The position numbers and the translations under genes were made by a program. A stretch of DNA of 64,000 nt from an uncultured Acidimicrobiales bacterium (GTDB lineage Bacteria > Actinomycetota > Acidimicrobiia > Acidimicrobiales > SZUA-35). Of the stretch, positions 41,095 to 49,981 are shown in pieces (position 1 is the first letter of the stretch; the number at the start of each line of letters is the position of its first letter). The stretch covers positions 29,649 through 93,648 of the forward strand of contig CAKZXA010000076.1 in assembly GCA_937922045.1 (NCBI GenBank), given 5' to 3'. A model generated the notes under the pieces. That model did not search any database and had not been told where the DNA came from. It saw nothing but the letters and a program-made list of their open reading frames with translations.

Positions 41095-41951
41095 TGGCCA
41101 AAATCACCGCTTCGGTTTACACCAGCCACGTTCCAGCCATCGGCGTTGCCATGGACCTCGGCAAGACAGACGAGCCCTACTACGCTCCCCTTTTCGCAGG
41201 CTACGAAGCAGGCCGCGAGTGGATGGCCGAGAACCCACCCGATGTCGTCATCCTGGTGTTCAACGATCATGCCAATGCTTTCAGCCTTGAGATGGTGCCG
41301 ACCTTTGCGCTAGGCATGTCGGCCTCCTATGAACCAGCCGACGAGGGTTGGGGGGCTCGCCCCGTACCGACGGTCGAGGGCCATCCAAAGCTCTCCGCAC
41401 ACATTGCCCACTCGGTGATCCGCGATGACTTCGACCTCACGCTCGTCAACGACATCCCGGTCGATCATGGTTGCACCGTGCCGCTGTCGATCATGTTCGG
41501 TCAGCCAGAAGTCTGGCCGTGCAAGGTGATCCCCGTGATCGTCAACGTGGTGCAGTACCCCATTCCGTCGGGCAAGCGTTGCCTCGAACTAGGCAAGGCG
41601 ATTCGCCGAGCAGTGGAAAGCTTCGATGAGGATCTCGACGTGCAAATTTGGGGTACGGGAGGCATGAGTCATCAGCTGCAAGGCCAGCGGGCCGGCCTCA
41701 TCAATGAGCCATGGGACCGAGCCTTCATGGATCGGATGATCGCCGACCCCGAGCTTCAGGCCGCTATGGACCATGTCGATTACGTACGCGAGGCCGGGAG
41801 CGAAGGGATTGAGCTCGTGATGTGGCTCGTCGCCCGCGGCGCGATGGCAGACCTCGCAGATGGCGGCGAACCCGTCGAAGTGCATAGGCACTATCACGTG
41901 CCAGCCAGCAACACAGCGGCAGGTCAACTCATACTCGAAGACTCTAGGTGA
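41094..41951 (+). CDS. ligB: Protocatechuate 4,5-dioxygenase, beta (catalytic) subunit
   Basis: 285-residue class III extradiol dioxygenase. Iron ligands and catalytic base are all recognisable: His in YTSHVPAIG (about residue 12), His in NDHANAFS (about 61), the acid/base His in GTGGMSHQLQGQRAG (about 194) and Glu in SEGIELVMW (about 241). With LigA it cleaves protocatechuate between C4 and C5 to 4-carboxy-2-hydroxymuconate-6-semialdehyde, LigC's substrate. Last strictly pathway gene of the operon; 128 bases follow before the luciferase-like gene. Confidence 0.94.
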   Translation: MAKITASVYTSHVPAIGVAMDLGKTDEPYYAPLFAGYEAGREWMAENPPDVVILVFNDHANAFSLEMVPTFALGMSASYEPADEGWGARPVPTVEGHPKLSAHIAHSVIRDDFDLTLVNDIPVDHGCTVPLSIMFGQPEVWPCKVIPVIVNVVQYPIPSGKRCLELGKAIRRAVESFDEDLDVQIWGTGGMSHQLQGQRAGLINEPWDRAFMDRMIADPELQAAMDHVDYVREAGSEGIELVMWLVARGAMADLADGGEPVEVHRHYHVPASNTAAGQLILEDSR

Positions 41952-42079
41952 CCGACGAGGCCCGGCATCCGAGGTTTGCTCAATTCTTGGCCTCAGACGA
42001 TTCCAGCTACTGTGGCGGTCACGAGTTCACCCTCGACGGTGTCCAGACCAGCTAACCCTCTCGGATAAGGAAAGTGTCT

Positions 42080-43294
42080 ATGAAATTTGGCGCGTTTCTC
42101 GCACCTCATCATCTCCTCGGCGAAAGCCCAACCTTGCAGCTCCAACGGGACCTCGATCTCGTTGCCCACCTCGACCGGCTCGGCTATGACGAGTTTTTCT
42201 GCGGTGAACATCATTCGACTGGCTGGGAAACGATCGCTTCGCCCGAGATGTTCCTCGCTGCCGCTGCTATGCGTACGCATCGAATCGGCCTCGGCACCGG
42301 CGTGGCCTCGCTCCCCTACCACCACCCTTTCCACGTCGCCCAACGCATCACCCAGCTCGATCATCTCAGCTTCGGGCGTGCGATTCTCGGAACCGGCCCG
42401 GGTGCTTTACCCTCGGATGCTCACACGCTCGGCATCGATCCCATGGTGTTGCGCGATCGACAAGACGAAGCCATAGGAGTCATTCGACGACTCCTCGCTG
42501 GCGAAGAGCGCTTCAGCTATGAATCTGAATGGTTCACCCTCAATGAGGCGGCGCTGCAGATTCTGCCGATTCAGGCTCAGATGCCCATGGCAACGGCTTC
42601 GATGGTCAGCCCTTCGGGAATGACCTTGGCCGGCAAGCACGGCATGGGCGTGTTGTCGCTCGGCTCGATGTCGACCGATGGTTTGGCTTCGCTCCCGCTT
42701 CAATGGAGCTTCGCCGAAGAGGCCGCTGAAGAACACGGCAACGTGGTCGACCGAGCGAACTGGCGCATCGTCTTCAACTCGCATATCGCCGAGAGTCGTG
42801 AGCAGGCGCACCGAGATGTCGAACACGGGCTCCTGCGTTGGCACAACGAATACAACGTGCAAACCTTGCAACGCCCCGGTCTCGTGCCGTTTGGTCAGAC
42901 ATCCGAAGCGATCAGCTTCTACGCCAATCCGGATACCTCAGCTGGCGTCATTGGCACTCCCGACGACCTCATCGCGAACGTTCGTCAGATGGTCGAGGTC
43001 AGTGGGGGCTTCGGCTGTGTGATGTCGTTCGTACACGATTGGGCTTCGCCTGAAGCCACCCAGCGCAGCTTCGATCTCATCGCCAGGCATGTGATGCCTG
43101 AGATCAACGGCCAAATCACGCCAATGAGAGAGTCGAACACCTTCGTTATTGAAAATCGCGACTATTTCGATCGTGCCAAACAGGCGATCTTGACCAAGAT
43201 CGAACAGAACGAGCGCGCAGCCTCTGCATTCGCAGCAGGCGGTGGTGTCCCTGGTACCGGGCTTGGCCCCCATGCGGGCACTCCCGACAGCTGA
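42080..43294 (+). CDS. Luciferase-like (LLM class) flavin-dependent monooxygenase
   Basis: 404-residue bacterial-luciferase-family protein with the TIM-barrel pattern MKFGAFLAPHHLLGESP, then GYDEFFCGEHHSTGWETIAS (residues about 36-55), RIGLGTGVASLPYHHPFHVA and LSFGRAILGTGPGALPSDA, and GTPDDLIANVRQM near residue 295. It uses reduced flavin and O2 on an unknown substrate. AAGGAAAG lies shortly before the ATG. It may extend the upstream lig operon's substrate range, for example toward an aryl precursor, but this is guesswork. Confidence 0.85.
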   Translation: MKFGAFLAPHHLLGESPTLQLQRDLDLVAHLDRLGYDEFFCGEHHSTGWETIASPEMFLAAAAMRTHRIGLGTGVASLPYHHPFHVAQRITQLDHLSFGRAILGTGPGALPSDAHTLGIDPMVLRDRQDEAIGVIRRLLAGEERFSYESEWFTLNEAALQILPIQAQMPMATASMVSPSGMTLAGKHGMGVLSLGSMSTDGLASLPLQWSFAEEAAEEHGNVVDRANWRIVFNSHIAESREQAHRDVEHGLLRWHNEYNVQTLQRPGLVPFGQTSEAISFYANPDTSAGVIGTPDDLIANVRQMVEVSGGFGCVMSFVHDWASPEATQRSFDLIARHVMPEINGQITPMRESNTFVIENRDYFDRAKQAILTKIEQNERAASAFAAGGGVPGTGLGPHAGTPDS

Positions 43295-43335
43295 GCGACG
43301 AGACGCAGACGAGAAAGTAGCAGTCCTGCTGTGCG

Positions 43336-43830
43336 TCAACTCGGGAGTGAGCAGGCAGCTAACACTCGCGTCCACGAGCCTGCTGCATCACCAACGTCGA
43401 ACAGTACTCCCCGGCAACCGATCGACTCAGCGCTGGCGAGATTGGTTTCGTCGTCTTCGATGACAAGGCAAGCCTCAGGGCGATGACCGGTGACGAGTGC
43501 GACACGCTGGAAGGCCCGACGGTCTGGTTTACAAATCCCGTTGTCAGTTCCGACGAGCACGTGATCGAAGGCCGGAATACCCTCGATCGTGGACAGCCAT
43601 TCCCGATCGAATTCGTTGCTCAACAAAACGGTCACGAGCTTGAGCTTCCGGATCTGGCCGATGACTCCAGCAAGTCCAGAGCGCAGTGGGCCCAAAGACG
43701 AGCCGGACTCTGCGAGGAACTCGCCATGCGATGGCGTGCAGACACCGTTGAAGTCAAACACCACGACCCTGATCTCGGAGGCGTAGCGCGATGGATCGGA
43801 CTCCTGGATTCCCCCAGCGGCCCGCCTCAT
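43336..43830 (-). CDS. HAD-like hydrolase with altered DxD motif
   Basis: 164-residue HAD-fold protein: IRVVVFDFNGVCTPSHGEFL at the N-terminus, LLSNEFDREW (motif II), CKPDRRAFQRVA (motif III Lys) and CLVIEDDETNLASAESIG (motif IV). Motif I is DFN rather than DxD, so the usual general acid Asp is Asn; catalysis may be impaired or altered. The cap domain is minimal. It is the last gene of the long aromatic operon, 10 bases after the aldolase. A longer relative lies at 55000-55662, on the other side of the IclR regulator. Could act on a phosphorylated intermediate (inference). Confidence 0.75.
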   Translation of the reverse strand: MRRAAGGIQESDPSRYASEIRVVVFDFNGVCTPSHGEFLAESGSSLGPLRSGLAGVIGQIRKLKLVTVLLSNEFDREWLSTIEGIPAFDHVLVGTDNGICKPDRRAFQRVALVTGHRPEACLVIEDDETNLASAESIGCRGVLFDVGDAAGSWTRVLAACSLPS

Positions 43831-43840
43831 CCGGTGGTCA

Positions 43841-44902
43841 TTAGGCAACACGGGCTCGTTGCTCAGCAGCCATCTCGGCTGCGATCTGAATGATCTGGTC
43901 CTCCTGGCCCCCCACGAGTTTGCGATTCCCGCACTCAAGCAAGATGTCGGCGCCCGAGACGCCATAGCGCTCCGAGGCTCGGAAGGCGTGCTTGAGGAAG
44001 CTGGAGTAGACCCCGGCATAACCCATGATCATCGACAGGCGGTCGAGGACACACTCCTCGTCCATCACCGGCCGGACGACATCTTCGGCGGCGTCGATCA
44101 TCTTGAGCACATCGAGGCCGGTGTTGATTCCGATCCGTTCGGTGACCGCCGCTATAGCCTCACAGCTGGTGTTGCCAGAACCGGCCCCGAAACGACGGGT
44201 CGATCCATCGACTTGAACCGCACCCGCCTGGATCGCAGCGATCGTGTTGGCGAGTGATAGAGACAAGTTTTCATGACCGTGGAACCCGACCTGAGCGTCG
44301 TCACCGAGCTCAGCGACAACGGCGGCAACCCGTTCACTAGCGTCGTCGAGAATCATAGCCCCAGCCGAGTCGACCACATAGACACACTGGCAGCCGGCAT
44401 CGGCCATGATGCGTGCCTGGGCCGCAAGCGCCGCTGGTGAAATCGTGTGCGCCATCATCAAGAAGCCACCGGTCTCCAACCCGATCTCGCGGGCGAGAGC
44501 GAAGTGTTGTTCCGAGATATCTGCCTCTGTGCAGTGGGTGGCGATTCTTACGATCGAAACACCGATGTCGTGGATCGCCTTGATGTCGTCCTTCGTACCG
44601 AGGCCCGGCAGCATGAGGGCTGCGATTTTCGCCTTGGTAGCCGTGTCGACGGCAGCCTTCATCAGGACGCGTTCATCGACGAGCGACTTGCCGTAGTTGT
44701 ACGACGACCCACCGAGGCCGTCGCCGTGGGTCACCTCGATTACAGGCATACCCGCGTCATCCACAGCAGCCACGATGTCGCGCACATTCTGTTCGGTGAA
44801 CTGATGCCGCTTGGCATGTGAGCCGTCGCGCAGACAGGTGTCGGTCACCCGAACATCGAGTGTGTCGGAGAACGTGCGGGGAAGCGTTCCGGTGAGATCC
44901 AT
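43841..44902 (-). CDS. 4-hydroxy-2-oxovalerate aldolase
   Basis: 353-residue DmpG/BphI/MhpE-type class II aldolase: [20 protein letters not shown] at the N-terminus (catalytic Arg-Asp), [30 protein letters not shown] and [19 protein letters not shown] (metal-binding His-x-His near residue 200), and the C-terminal communication domain. It splits 4-hydroxy-2-oxoacids to pyruvate and an aldehyde, which is channelled to the acetaldehyde dehydrogenase encoded immediately upstream; the two genes overlap by one base, as expected for a complex. Confidence 0.93.
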   Translation of the reverse strand: MDLTGTLPRTFSDTLDVRVTDTCLRDGSHAKRHQFTEQNVRDIVAAVDDAGMPVIEVTHGDGLGGSSYNYGKSLVDERVLMKAAVDTATKAKIAALMLPGLGTKDDIKAIHDIGVSIVRIATHCTEADISEQHFALAREIGLETGGFLMMAHTISPAALAAQARIMADAGCQCVYVVDSAGAMILDDASERVAAVVAELGDDAQVGFHGHENLSLSLANTIAAIQAGAVQVDGSTRRFGAGSGNTSCEAIAAVTERIGINTGLDVLKMIDAAEDVVRPVMDEECVLDRLSMIMGYAGVYSSFLKHAFRASERYGVSGADILLECGNRKLVGGQEDQIIQIAAEMAAEQRARVA

Positions 44903-45807
44903 CAGGCTGGCGCTTTCTGCTCGGCGTGGTGATGTTGGGCCATACGGTTACCAACTTGGGTGGCGGCGGCGGTCATGATGTCGAGGTTGCCCGCGTACGG
45001 CGGCAGGAAGTCACCGGCTCCTTCGACCTCAACGAAGATGCCGACGCGTCCGGTCGTTTCGCCTGGCTCTGGCGGGTCGAACTGTGGTTCCGCAGTGAGC
45101 GCATATCCGGGCACGTAGGCCTTCACGTCGGCAACGACCTCGTGGATCGATGCGGTGATGGCCTCGGTGTCGGCATCAGCGGGGATCGAGCAGAAGATCG
45201 TGTCGCGCATCAACAGGGGCGGTTCGGCAGGATTCAAGATGATGATCGCCTTGCCTTTGGCCGCGCCCCCAAGCACCTCGACGGCGTTCGATGTGGTGCG
45301 GGTGAATTCGTCAATGTTCTGGCGAGTGCCAGGGCCGGCCGACTTCGATGCGACCGTAGCGACGATCTCGGCGTAGTCGACCCCGACGATGCGTGATACG
45401 GCGTACACCATCGGGATAGTGGCCTGGCCTCCACAGGTGACCATGTTGACATTCCACTCATCGAGGTGGGCGTCGAGGTTGACCGGCGGAATCACATAGG
45501 GGCCGCGGGCGGCGGGGGTCAGGTCGATCGCCCGAATGCCAGCTTCCCTATAACGAGGCGCGTTGCGAACATGCACGTAGGCAGAGGTCGCTTCGAACAC
45601 AATGTCGGGCAGTTCATCTTGCGCCAGAAGCCAGTCAACCCCTTCGGCAGATGCCTCGAGCCCCTGTTCGGCCGCCAGCTTCAAGCCAGTCGACTCGGGA
45701 TCTACGCCGATCATCCAGCGCGGCTCGATGTCGGCCGAGCGTTGGAGCTTATACATGAGGTCGGTTCCGATGTTGCCGGAGCCGACGATGGCAGCACTGG
45801 CCGTCAT
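44902..45807 (-). CDS. Acetaldehyde dehydrogenase (acylating)
   Basis: 301-residue DmpF/BphJ/MhpF-type enzyme converting acetaldehyde to acetyl-CoA with NAD+ and CoA. Rossmann motif [17 protein letters not shown] at the N-terminus; catalytic Cys in [15 protein letters not shown] near residue 127; [15 protein letters not shown] near 210. It partners with the aldolase downstream through a tunnelled complex. It overlaps the tautomerase gene by 4 bases. Together these enzymes complete the lower meta-cleavage pathway to central metabolites. Confidence 0.94.
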   Translation of the reverse strand: MTASAAIVGSGNIGTDLMYKLQRSADIEPRWMIGVDPESTGLKLAAEQGLEASAEGVDWLLAQDELPDIVFEATSAYVHVRNAPRYREAGIRAIDLTPAARGPYVIPPVNLDAHLDEWNVNMVTCGGQATIPMVYAVSRIVGVDYAEIVATVASKSAGPGTRQNIDEFTRTTSNAVEVLGGAAKGKAIIILNPAEPPLLMRDTIFCSIPADADTEAITASIHEVVADVKAYVPGYALTAEPQFDPPEPGETTGRVGIFVEVEGAGDFLPPYAGNLDIMTAAATQVGNRMAQHHHAEQKAPA

Positions 45808-46040
45808 GATCGTCCTTTCGAGGCTTCAGCTGTTGCCTCTGCGGCGAGGCGAGCCTGCTTATCAGCGAGCAGTTCGCCGCCAGCCATAAAGTCGGTGTTC
45901 GGGAACTCGTTGATCCACACTCGAACCGACTCGCGCGGTGTGCCGATATGTTCGTGCATGGCATCGGTGATGGCAGCCATGAGCGCCTTCTTTTGGGCTG
46001 GGGACCGGCCTTCGGCCATCTGGACGTTGACGAGTGGCAT
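45804..46040 (-). CDS. 4-oxalocrotonate tautomerase-family protein
   Basis: 78-residue 4-OT-family protein with the catalytic N-terminal proline after Met ([20 protein letters not shown]), the [20 protein letters not shown] core and an Asn-Glu-Phe segment. The 15-residue C-terminal tail is longer than in the minimal 62-residue enzymes. It isomerises 2-hydroxymuconate-type dienols to the 2-oxo form before decarboxylation or hydration. Lies 2 bases after the hydratase gene and overlaps the acetaldehyde dehydrogenase gene. Confidence 0.88.
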   Translation of the reverse strand: MPLVNVQMAEGRSPAQKKALMAAITDAMHEHIGTPRESVRVWINEFPNTDFMAGGELLADKQARLAAEATAEASKGRS

Positions 46041-46042
46041 GA

Positions 46043-46831
46043 TCAGGCTCCCTGCTCAGCCGTGAGGGTTACCGTGCCGAAATGTGAGTAACGGGCCGTG
46101 GCCACCGTGCCAGCCGCTAGTGGCCGGGCGTCGGTCGCTGCGCCGGCCATAACGATCCAGCCGGCGTCTAATTGCTGGCCGTGCTTACCGAGATGGTTCG
46201 CAAGCATCGCCACGCATGCAGCAGGGTCGCCGAGAAGCGCTGCACCTGCGGCGGTTCCGGTGATCGCACCATCAACCTCGAAGACGCATCCCATGGTGGC
46301 GAGGTCGGCTTCTCGTGGTGCTATGCCCTCGGCGCCGATCATCACTCGAGCGGCTGATGTGTTGTCAGCAATGACGTCGGTGAGGGTGAAGGAGAACGCC
46401 TCGTAGCGGGAGTCGATGATCTCGATGCCGCCGACGATCTTCTCCGTAGCGTCGAGCACGTCGTTCGCTGTGATACCGGGACCTGCGAGGGCATCGGCCA
46501 GAACGAAGACGAACTCGGGCTCACATCGGGGATGGACCAGTTCGTCGAGCTGGGCTGGCTGTCCGGCCTTGAGCACCGTCGATGCTGGCACCCAACCATA
46601 GACAGGCTCGGTTACCCCCATCTGCTCTTGCTTGGCCACCGAGGTGAGTCCGAGCTTGGCTCCGGCTAGTTGGTCGCCGCGCCCGAGTTGCAGCTCGAGG
46701 AGGGCCGCCTGAATGGCATAGGCGTCATCGACGCTGAGTTCGTCGACCTGTTTCGTTATCGCTTGGACTTCGCGACGTTCGTCCATCGCAGCGAGAAGGT
46801 AGGCAGCCCAGTGGGCGTGATCGATCGCCAT
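46043..46831 (-). CDS. 2-oxopent-4-enoate hydratase / 4-oxalocrotonate decarboxylase family
   Basis: 262-residue MhpD/DmpE/DmpH-family protein: AGAKLGLTSVAKQEQMGVTE (residues about 58-77), the metal-binding Glu-x-Glu in HPRCEPEFVFVLADAL near 107, GGIEIIDSRYEAFSF and DNTSAARVMIGAEG. Hydratases and decarboxylases share this fold and cannot be separated by eye. A paralogue is encoded at 55659, and the pair may divide the two reactions. Its start overlaps the Rieske oxygenase stop by one base. Confidence 0.88.
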   Translation of the reverse strand: MAIDHAHWAAYLLAAMDERREVQAITKQVDELSVDDAYAIQAALLELQLGRGDQLAGAKLGLTSVAKQEQMGVTEPVYGWVPASTVLKAGQPAQLDELVHPRCEPEFVFVLADALAGPGITANDVLDATEKIVGGIEIIDSRYEAFSFTLTDVIADNTSAARVMIGAEGIAPREADLATMGCVFEVDGAITGTAAGAALLGDPAACVAMLANHLGKHGQQLDAGWIVMAGAATDARPLAAGTVATARYSHFGTVTLTAEQGA

Positions 46832-48090
46832 CAGGACGCCCCTAGTCCTTCTCGTGCTGCGGCGGCATCGATGTGCAGCTTCTTGAGTTCCTCCGCCAAA
46901 GGGCTGTACCGCATCGACCCGTCGTTGATCCAGTCGGTAGCGAACTGAGCGCCGCGCCCGAACTTGGACCGTTCGAGCGGGAGCTTGATCGTGTCGTGTG
47001 GTTCGCGAACGACGGCGATGGGGTCCTCGCCGTTCCGAACGGCCTCGACCGCTTCCTTAAACATGCGGCGGCAGGCGACGACACCAACATCGCTCTTGGT
47101 GATCCTCTCATTGACCCGATCTGCAACCGGCCCCTGGGAGACCCACGCCATAATGTCCTGCCCTTCGATGTAATCGACGATGTACTTCCCGTCATCGGTG
47201 ATCCACTCGATCTCGTAGTCGACACAACGATCGCCTTCCGGGGCGGGGACACCCTCAGGAGCATGGATGGTATAGAACATCACGTGGGTGTGCGTATCAT
47301 CCACGGGCACCCGGATCTGCATCTGGAAGACACCGTTGCCGCCAACCCACATCTTGTAGGGGAACACGAGTGGGTGACCGATCTTCCAGTCGTCGCTCTC
47401 CTCTGACTGGCCGACGAGCAATCGACGCTTGATGATGCCGTGCTCGAAAGGATCGAACGCTACCTTCTCGTGCTTGTTGCCGCCGAACGATTCGGGCATC
47501 GGTGTGCCCTGCTGCTTAGCAATGAACTCGAAGTAGTTCCCGTGCAACGCCTCGACGTGGTACGGATCGACAGCGTTCTCCATGATCTGCAGCCAGTTGC
47601 AGGGAATGATCGCGTGGCCGATATCGCGAATGCCGTCCATCGTGTAGGCCTCGTATCGGGGCAACTCGGGCGCCGGGCTCTCCCCAACATAGGCCCACAC
47701 GAGTCCACCAAGTTCTTGCGCTTGGCCCGATCGCACCCCGCAGCCAGCGCGAAACTTCGGTGACGAGTCGGGCTCGGCAAGGATCTCGACGCACTCCCCT
47801 GCCGTGTCGAACTTCCAACCGTGATAGCCGCAGCGAAGCCCGTCGTCCTCGACGATCCCGTAGACGAGCGATGCGCCCCGGTGCGGGCAACGTTCGTCGA
47901 CAATGCCGTAACCACCGTCGCCGGTTTTGAAGACAGCCCACTCCTCACCGAGCAGACGCGTCTGTCTGATAGGGAACTCTTCGAGTTCGCGAGTGAACGC
48001 TACCGGGTACCAGTAGTTGCGGAGCACGTCGCCCATAGGCGTACCCGGACCAACGTGGGTCAGTTCGTCGTTCTCTTCTTGACTCAGCAT
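46831..48090 (-). CDS. Rieske non-haem iron oxygenase, catalytic subunit
   Basis: 419 residues. The Rieske [2Fe-2S] ligands are CPHRGASLV and CGYHGWKFD (residues about 68-90); the mononuclear iron site is in NWLQIMENAVDPYHVEALHG (Asp and two His, near 160-180). It is an aromatic-ring or O-demethylating oxygenase of the single-alpha-subunit type. No ferredoxin or reductase gene is present nearby, so electrons must come from elsewhere. Its position directly after the PEP-dependent phosphotransferase subunits suggests that it oxidises a phosphorylated aromatic (inference). Confidence 0.92.
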   Translation of the reverse strand: MLSQEENDELTHVGPGTPMGDVLRNYWYPVAFTRELEEFPIRQTRLLGEEWAVFKTGDGGYGIVDERCPHRGASLVYGIVEDDGLRCGYHGWKFDTAGECVEILAEPDSSPKFRAGCGVRSGQAQELGGLVWAYVGESPAPELPRYEAYTMDGIRDIGHAIIPCNWLQIMENAVDPYHVEALHGNYFEFIAKQQGTPMPESFGGNKHEKVAFDPFEHGIIKRRLLVGQSEESDDWKIGHPLVFPYKMWVGGNGVFQMQIRVPVDDTHTHVMFYTIHAPEGVPAPEGDRCVDYEIEWITDDGKYIVDYIEGQDIMAWVSQGPVADRVNERITKSDVGVVACRRMFKEAVEAVRNGEDPIAVVREPHDTIKLPLERSKFGRGAQFATDWINDGSMRYSPLAEELKKLHIDAAAAREGLGAS

Positions 48091-48114
48091 GACGTTGTCC
48101 TTCCGATTCGTGTC

Positions 48115-49911
48115 TCAGTCGAGGATGGTGACGGTGCCCGAGGAACCATCGACCCGGATGCGGTCGCCAGTCTTGATCTTGTCGGTACCGAAGCCGGTTC
48201 CGGTGACCGCCGGAACGCTGTACTCACGACACACGATCGCGGCATGGCTCATCATTCCGCCGATGTCGGTGACGCACGCTTGGATTTTCGGAAACACCGG
48301 TGCCCAGCTGGGTGCAGTGATGGGAGCGACGAGAATCTCCCCGTCCTGGATCTCGCCGACATCGGCCGGGCTGAACACCAGGCGGGCGAGTCCTTCCACC
48401 GTTCCTGGTGATGCTGCCATCCCGGTGATGACACCTTCGACGTCATCATCGCCGCCGAGCCAGGTGCTCACCGAGTCGGTGGTGATGCCCCACAACATGA
48501 TGGTGAACGGTTCGGTGATAACTTCGGGCGGCTCACCAAGTGCCTTCGGCGCCTGCCAGCCCTTTAGTTTCTGGTGGATTCCACGACGACGTTCGATGGT
48601 CGGCGCCCAATGCGCCTTCGACGCAGTCGGAGCGTTGACCGCCCAGTTGGTGTAGTAGTCCCACAAGACCTCGTCGACCTCGCTGAGACGAAGGAACAGC
48701 AGGTCGTCGTCGGCGCTGAGCAGTCCGTCCTTGGCGAGGGTGGCGCCGAGTTCGCGGACCTTGCGCCACACGACCGACATCGTCCAGTGTTCGATGTAGA
48801 AGTTGTGGTTCTCGACATAGGGGAACACAGTGCGGGCGAGGCCGAGCTTGCCATCGAAGGCTTCACGATCTTCGTCGGTCGCCAGCAGGTCACGGTATTC
48901 CTCGACGATCCGATCGCGCTCGGCCTGGATTGCATCGATCGGTCGGCTGATGTCGTCGCCAGCCTCGATCTTAGCGATGTAGTCCTTGATGAAGGCGTAG
49001 GGAACTGCGGTGTGCTCGCGCCAGATTTCGTCGAAATGGTAGAAGCCGTTGCCGGATGTGAAGTTGAACCACGGGTCGGATGCTTCGTCCCAAGCGGCCT
49101 GCCACTCGATGCCTGCGGCGCTGGCCAGGTTGACGTTCTCGGGGTCATCAAAGGCTCGCTGAATACCGAGGTCGATGGCCTTCTTGGCCAGCAGCTTCAG
49201 TTCCTCGTTCGGGCGGAACAGGTCGACTTCCACGCCAGCGACCATCTTGGCGATGCCGAGATCAGGGATCGACGGGAACGCTTCCTTGCAGAACCCGAAA
49301 AAGTCGAGGTATGCGGCGTAGCCGAGGTTGAGGAACTCAAAGTGATACTGCCAGACCTGCACAATCAGGTCTTTGAATCGGTTGTAGTCCGAGAGCATGC
49401 GGTGACCGCTACCGAGCGCTGTGCCTTCGGTGATGATCGAGAGTTCTTCCATTTCGGGCAGCGGTGAGAAGTTGAGTGCCTCGATCTCGCCGATCGAATC
49501 CTTCACCTTGACCAACCACGACTGGTACAGGCTGTCCCAATTGGCAAAGTAGTGGCCGGCGCGTTCCATGAACTCTGGAACACGGGCCTCGATCTTGCTG
49601 GGATCAACGGCGACCGGCGACAGATAGGCGTACCCGTTCAACACCCGGAAGTCGATGCCGTCGGCCGGTGGGATTCGGTAGTGCCGGCTGTTCATCTGGC
49701 TTAGCGTGGCGATGGCTGTCTCGAAGAAGTGCGAGTCCCACGGTGTCATGGCCGTGCCCCAGTGCATCGAGTCCCAGAACCAGAAACGGTTCTCCTCGTA
49801 CTCCCGGCGCTCCTCGGAGAACGTTACTGAATAGGGATACAGCTCCCGCCAGCCTTCAGCGCCCGCAGGCGCTTGGATCTCGAACGGATTCGGGAATCTC
49901 TTTTCTGTCAT
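48115..49911 (-). CDS. PEP-synthase-derived phosphotransferase, subunit with mobile phospho-His domain (phenylphosphate synthase-like)
   Basis: 598-residue protein. The last 100 residues are the PEP-utilising mobile domain: GMAASPGTVEGLARLVFSPA, ILVAPITAPSWAPVF and the phospho-accepting His in TDIGGMMSHAAIVCREY (near residue 548). The first 430 residues (WRELYPYSVTFSEERREYEE…) are not the usual PEP-synthase parts and resemble the substrate-handling region of phenylphosphate synthase alpha subunits. The ATP-grasp half is encoded separately just upstream. This split is known for phenylphosphate synthase (anaerobic phenol pathway) and 4-methylbenzyl phosphate synthase CreHI (p-cresol), which phosphorylate a phenolic OH with ATP. 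Confidence 0.8.
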   Translation of the reverse strand: MTEKRFPNPFEIQAPAGAEGWRELYPYSVTFSEERREYEENRFWFWDSMHWGTAMTPWDSHFFETAIATLSQMNSRHYRIPPADGIDFRVLNGYAYLSPVAVDPSKIEARVPEFMERAGHYFANWDSLYQSWLVKVKDSIGEIEALNFSPLPEMEELSIITEGTALGSGHRMLSDYNRFKDLIVQVWQYHFEFLNLGYAAYLDFFGFCKEAFPSIPDLGIAKMVAGVEVDLFRPNEELKLLAKKAIDLGIQRAFDDPENVNLASAAGIEWQAAWDEASDPWFNFTSGNGFYHFDEIWREHTAVPYAFIKDYIAKIEAGDDISRPIDAIQAERDRIVEEYRDLLATDEDREAFDGKLGLARTVFPYVENHNFYIEHWTMSVVWRKVRELGATLAKDGLLSADDDLLFLRLSEVDEVLWDYYTNWAVNAPTASKAHWAPTIERRRGIHQKLKGWQAPKALGEPPEVITEPFTIMLWGITTDSVSTWLGGDDDVEGVITGMAASPGTVEGLARLVFSPADVGEIQDGEILVAPITAPSWAPVFPKIQACVTDIGGMMSHAAIVCREYSVPAVTGTGFGTDKIKTGDRIRVDGSSGTVTILD

Positions 49912-49981
49912 GCTTTTCCCCCTGAGGAATGCCTAGCTTGAGGCCGTTGGTCGTGTTCGGATTGGTGTACGAGCGAGATGC

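Noticed and set aside
48574..49467. 297-codon plus-strand frame
   Set aside because: Antisense to the phosphotransferase subunit gene; no start signal and no family pattern.
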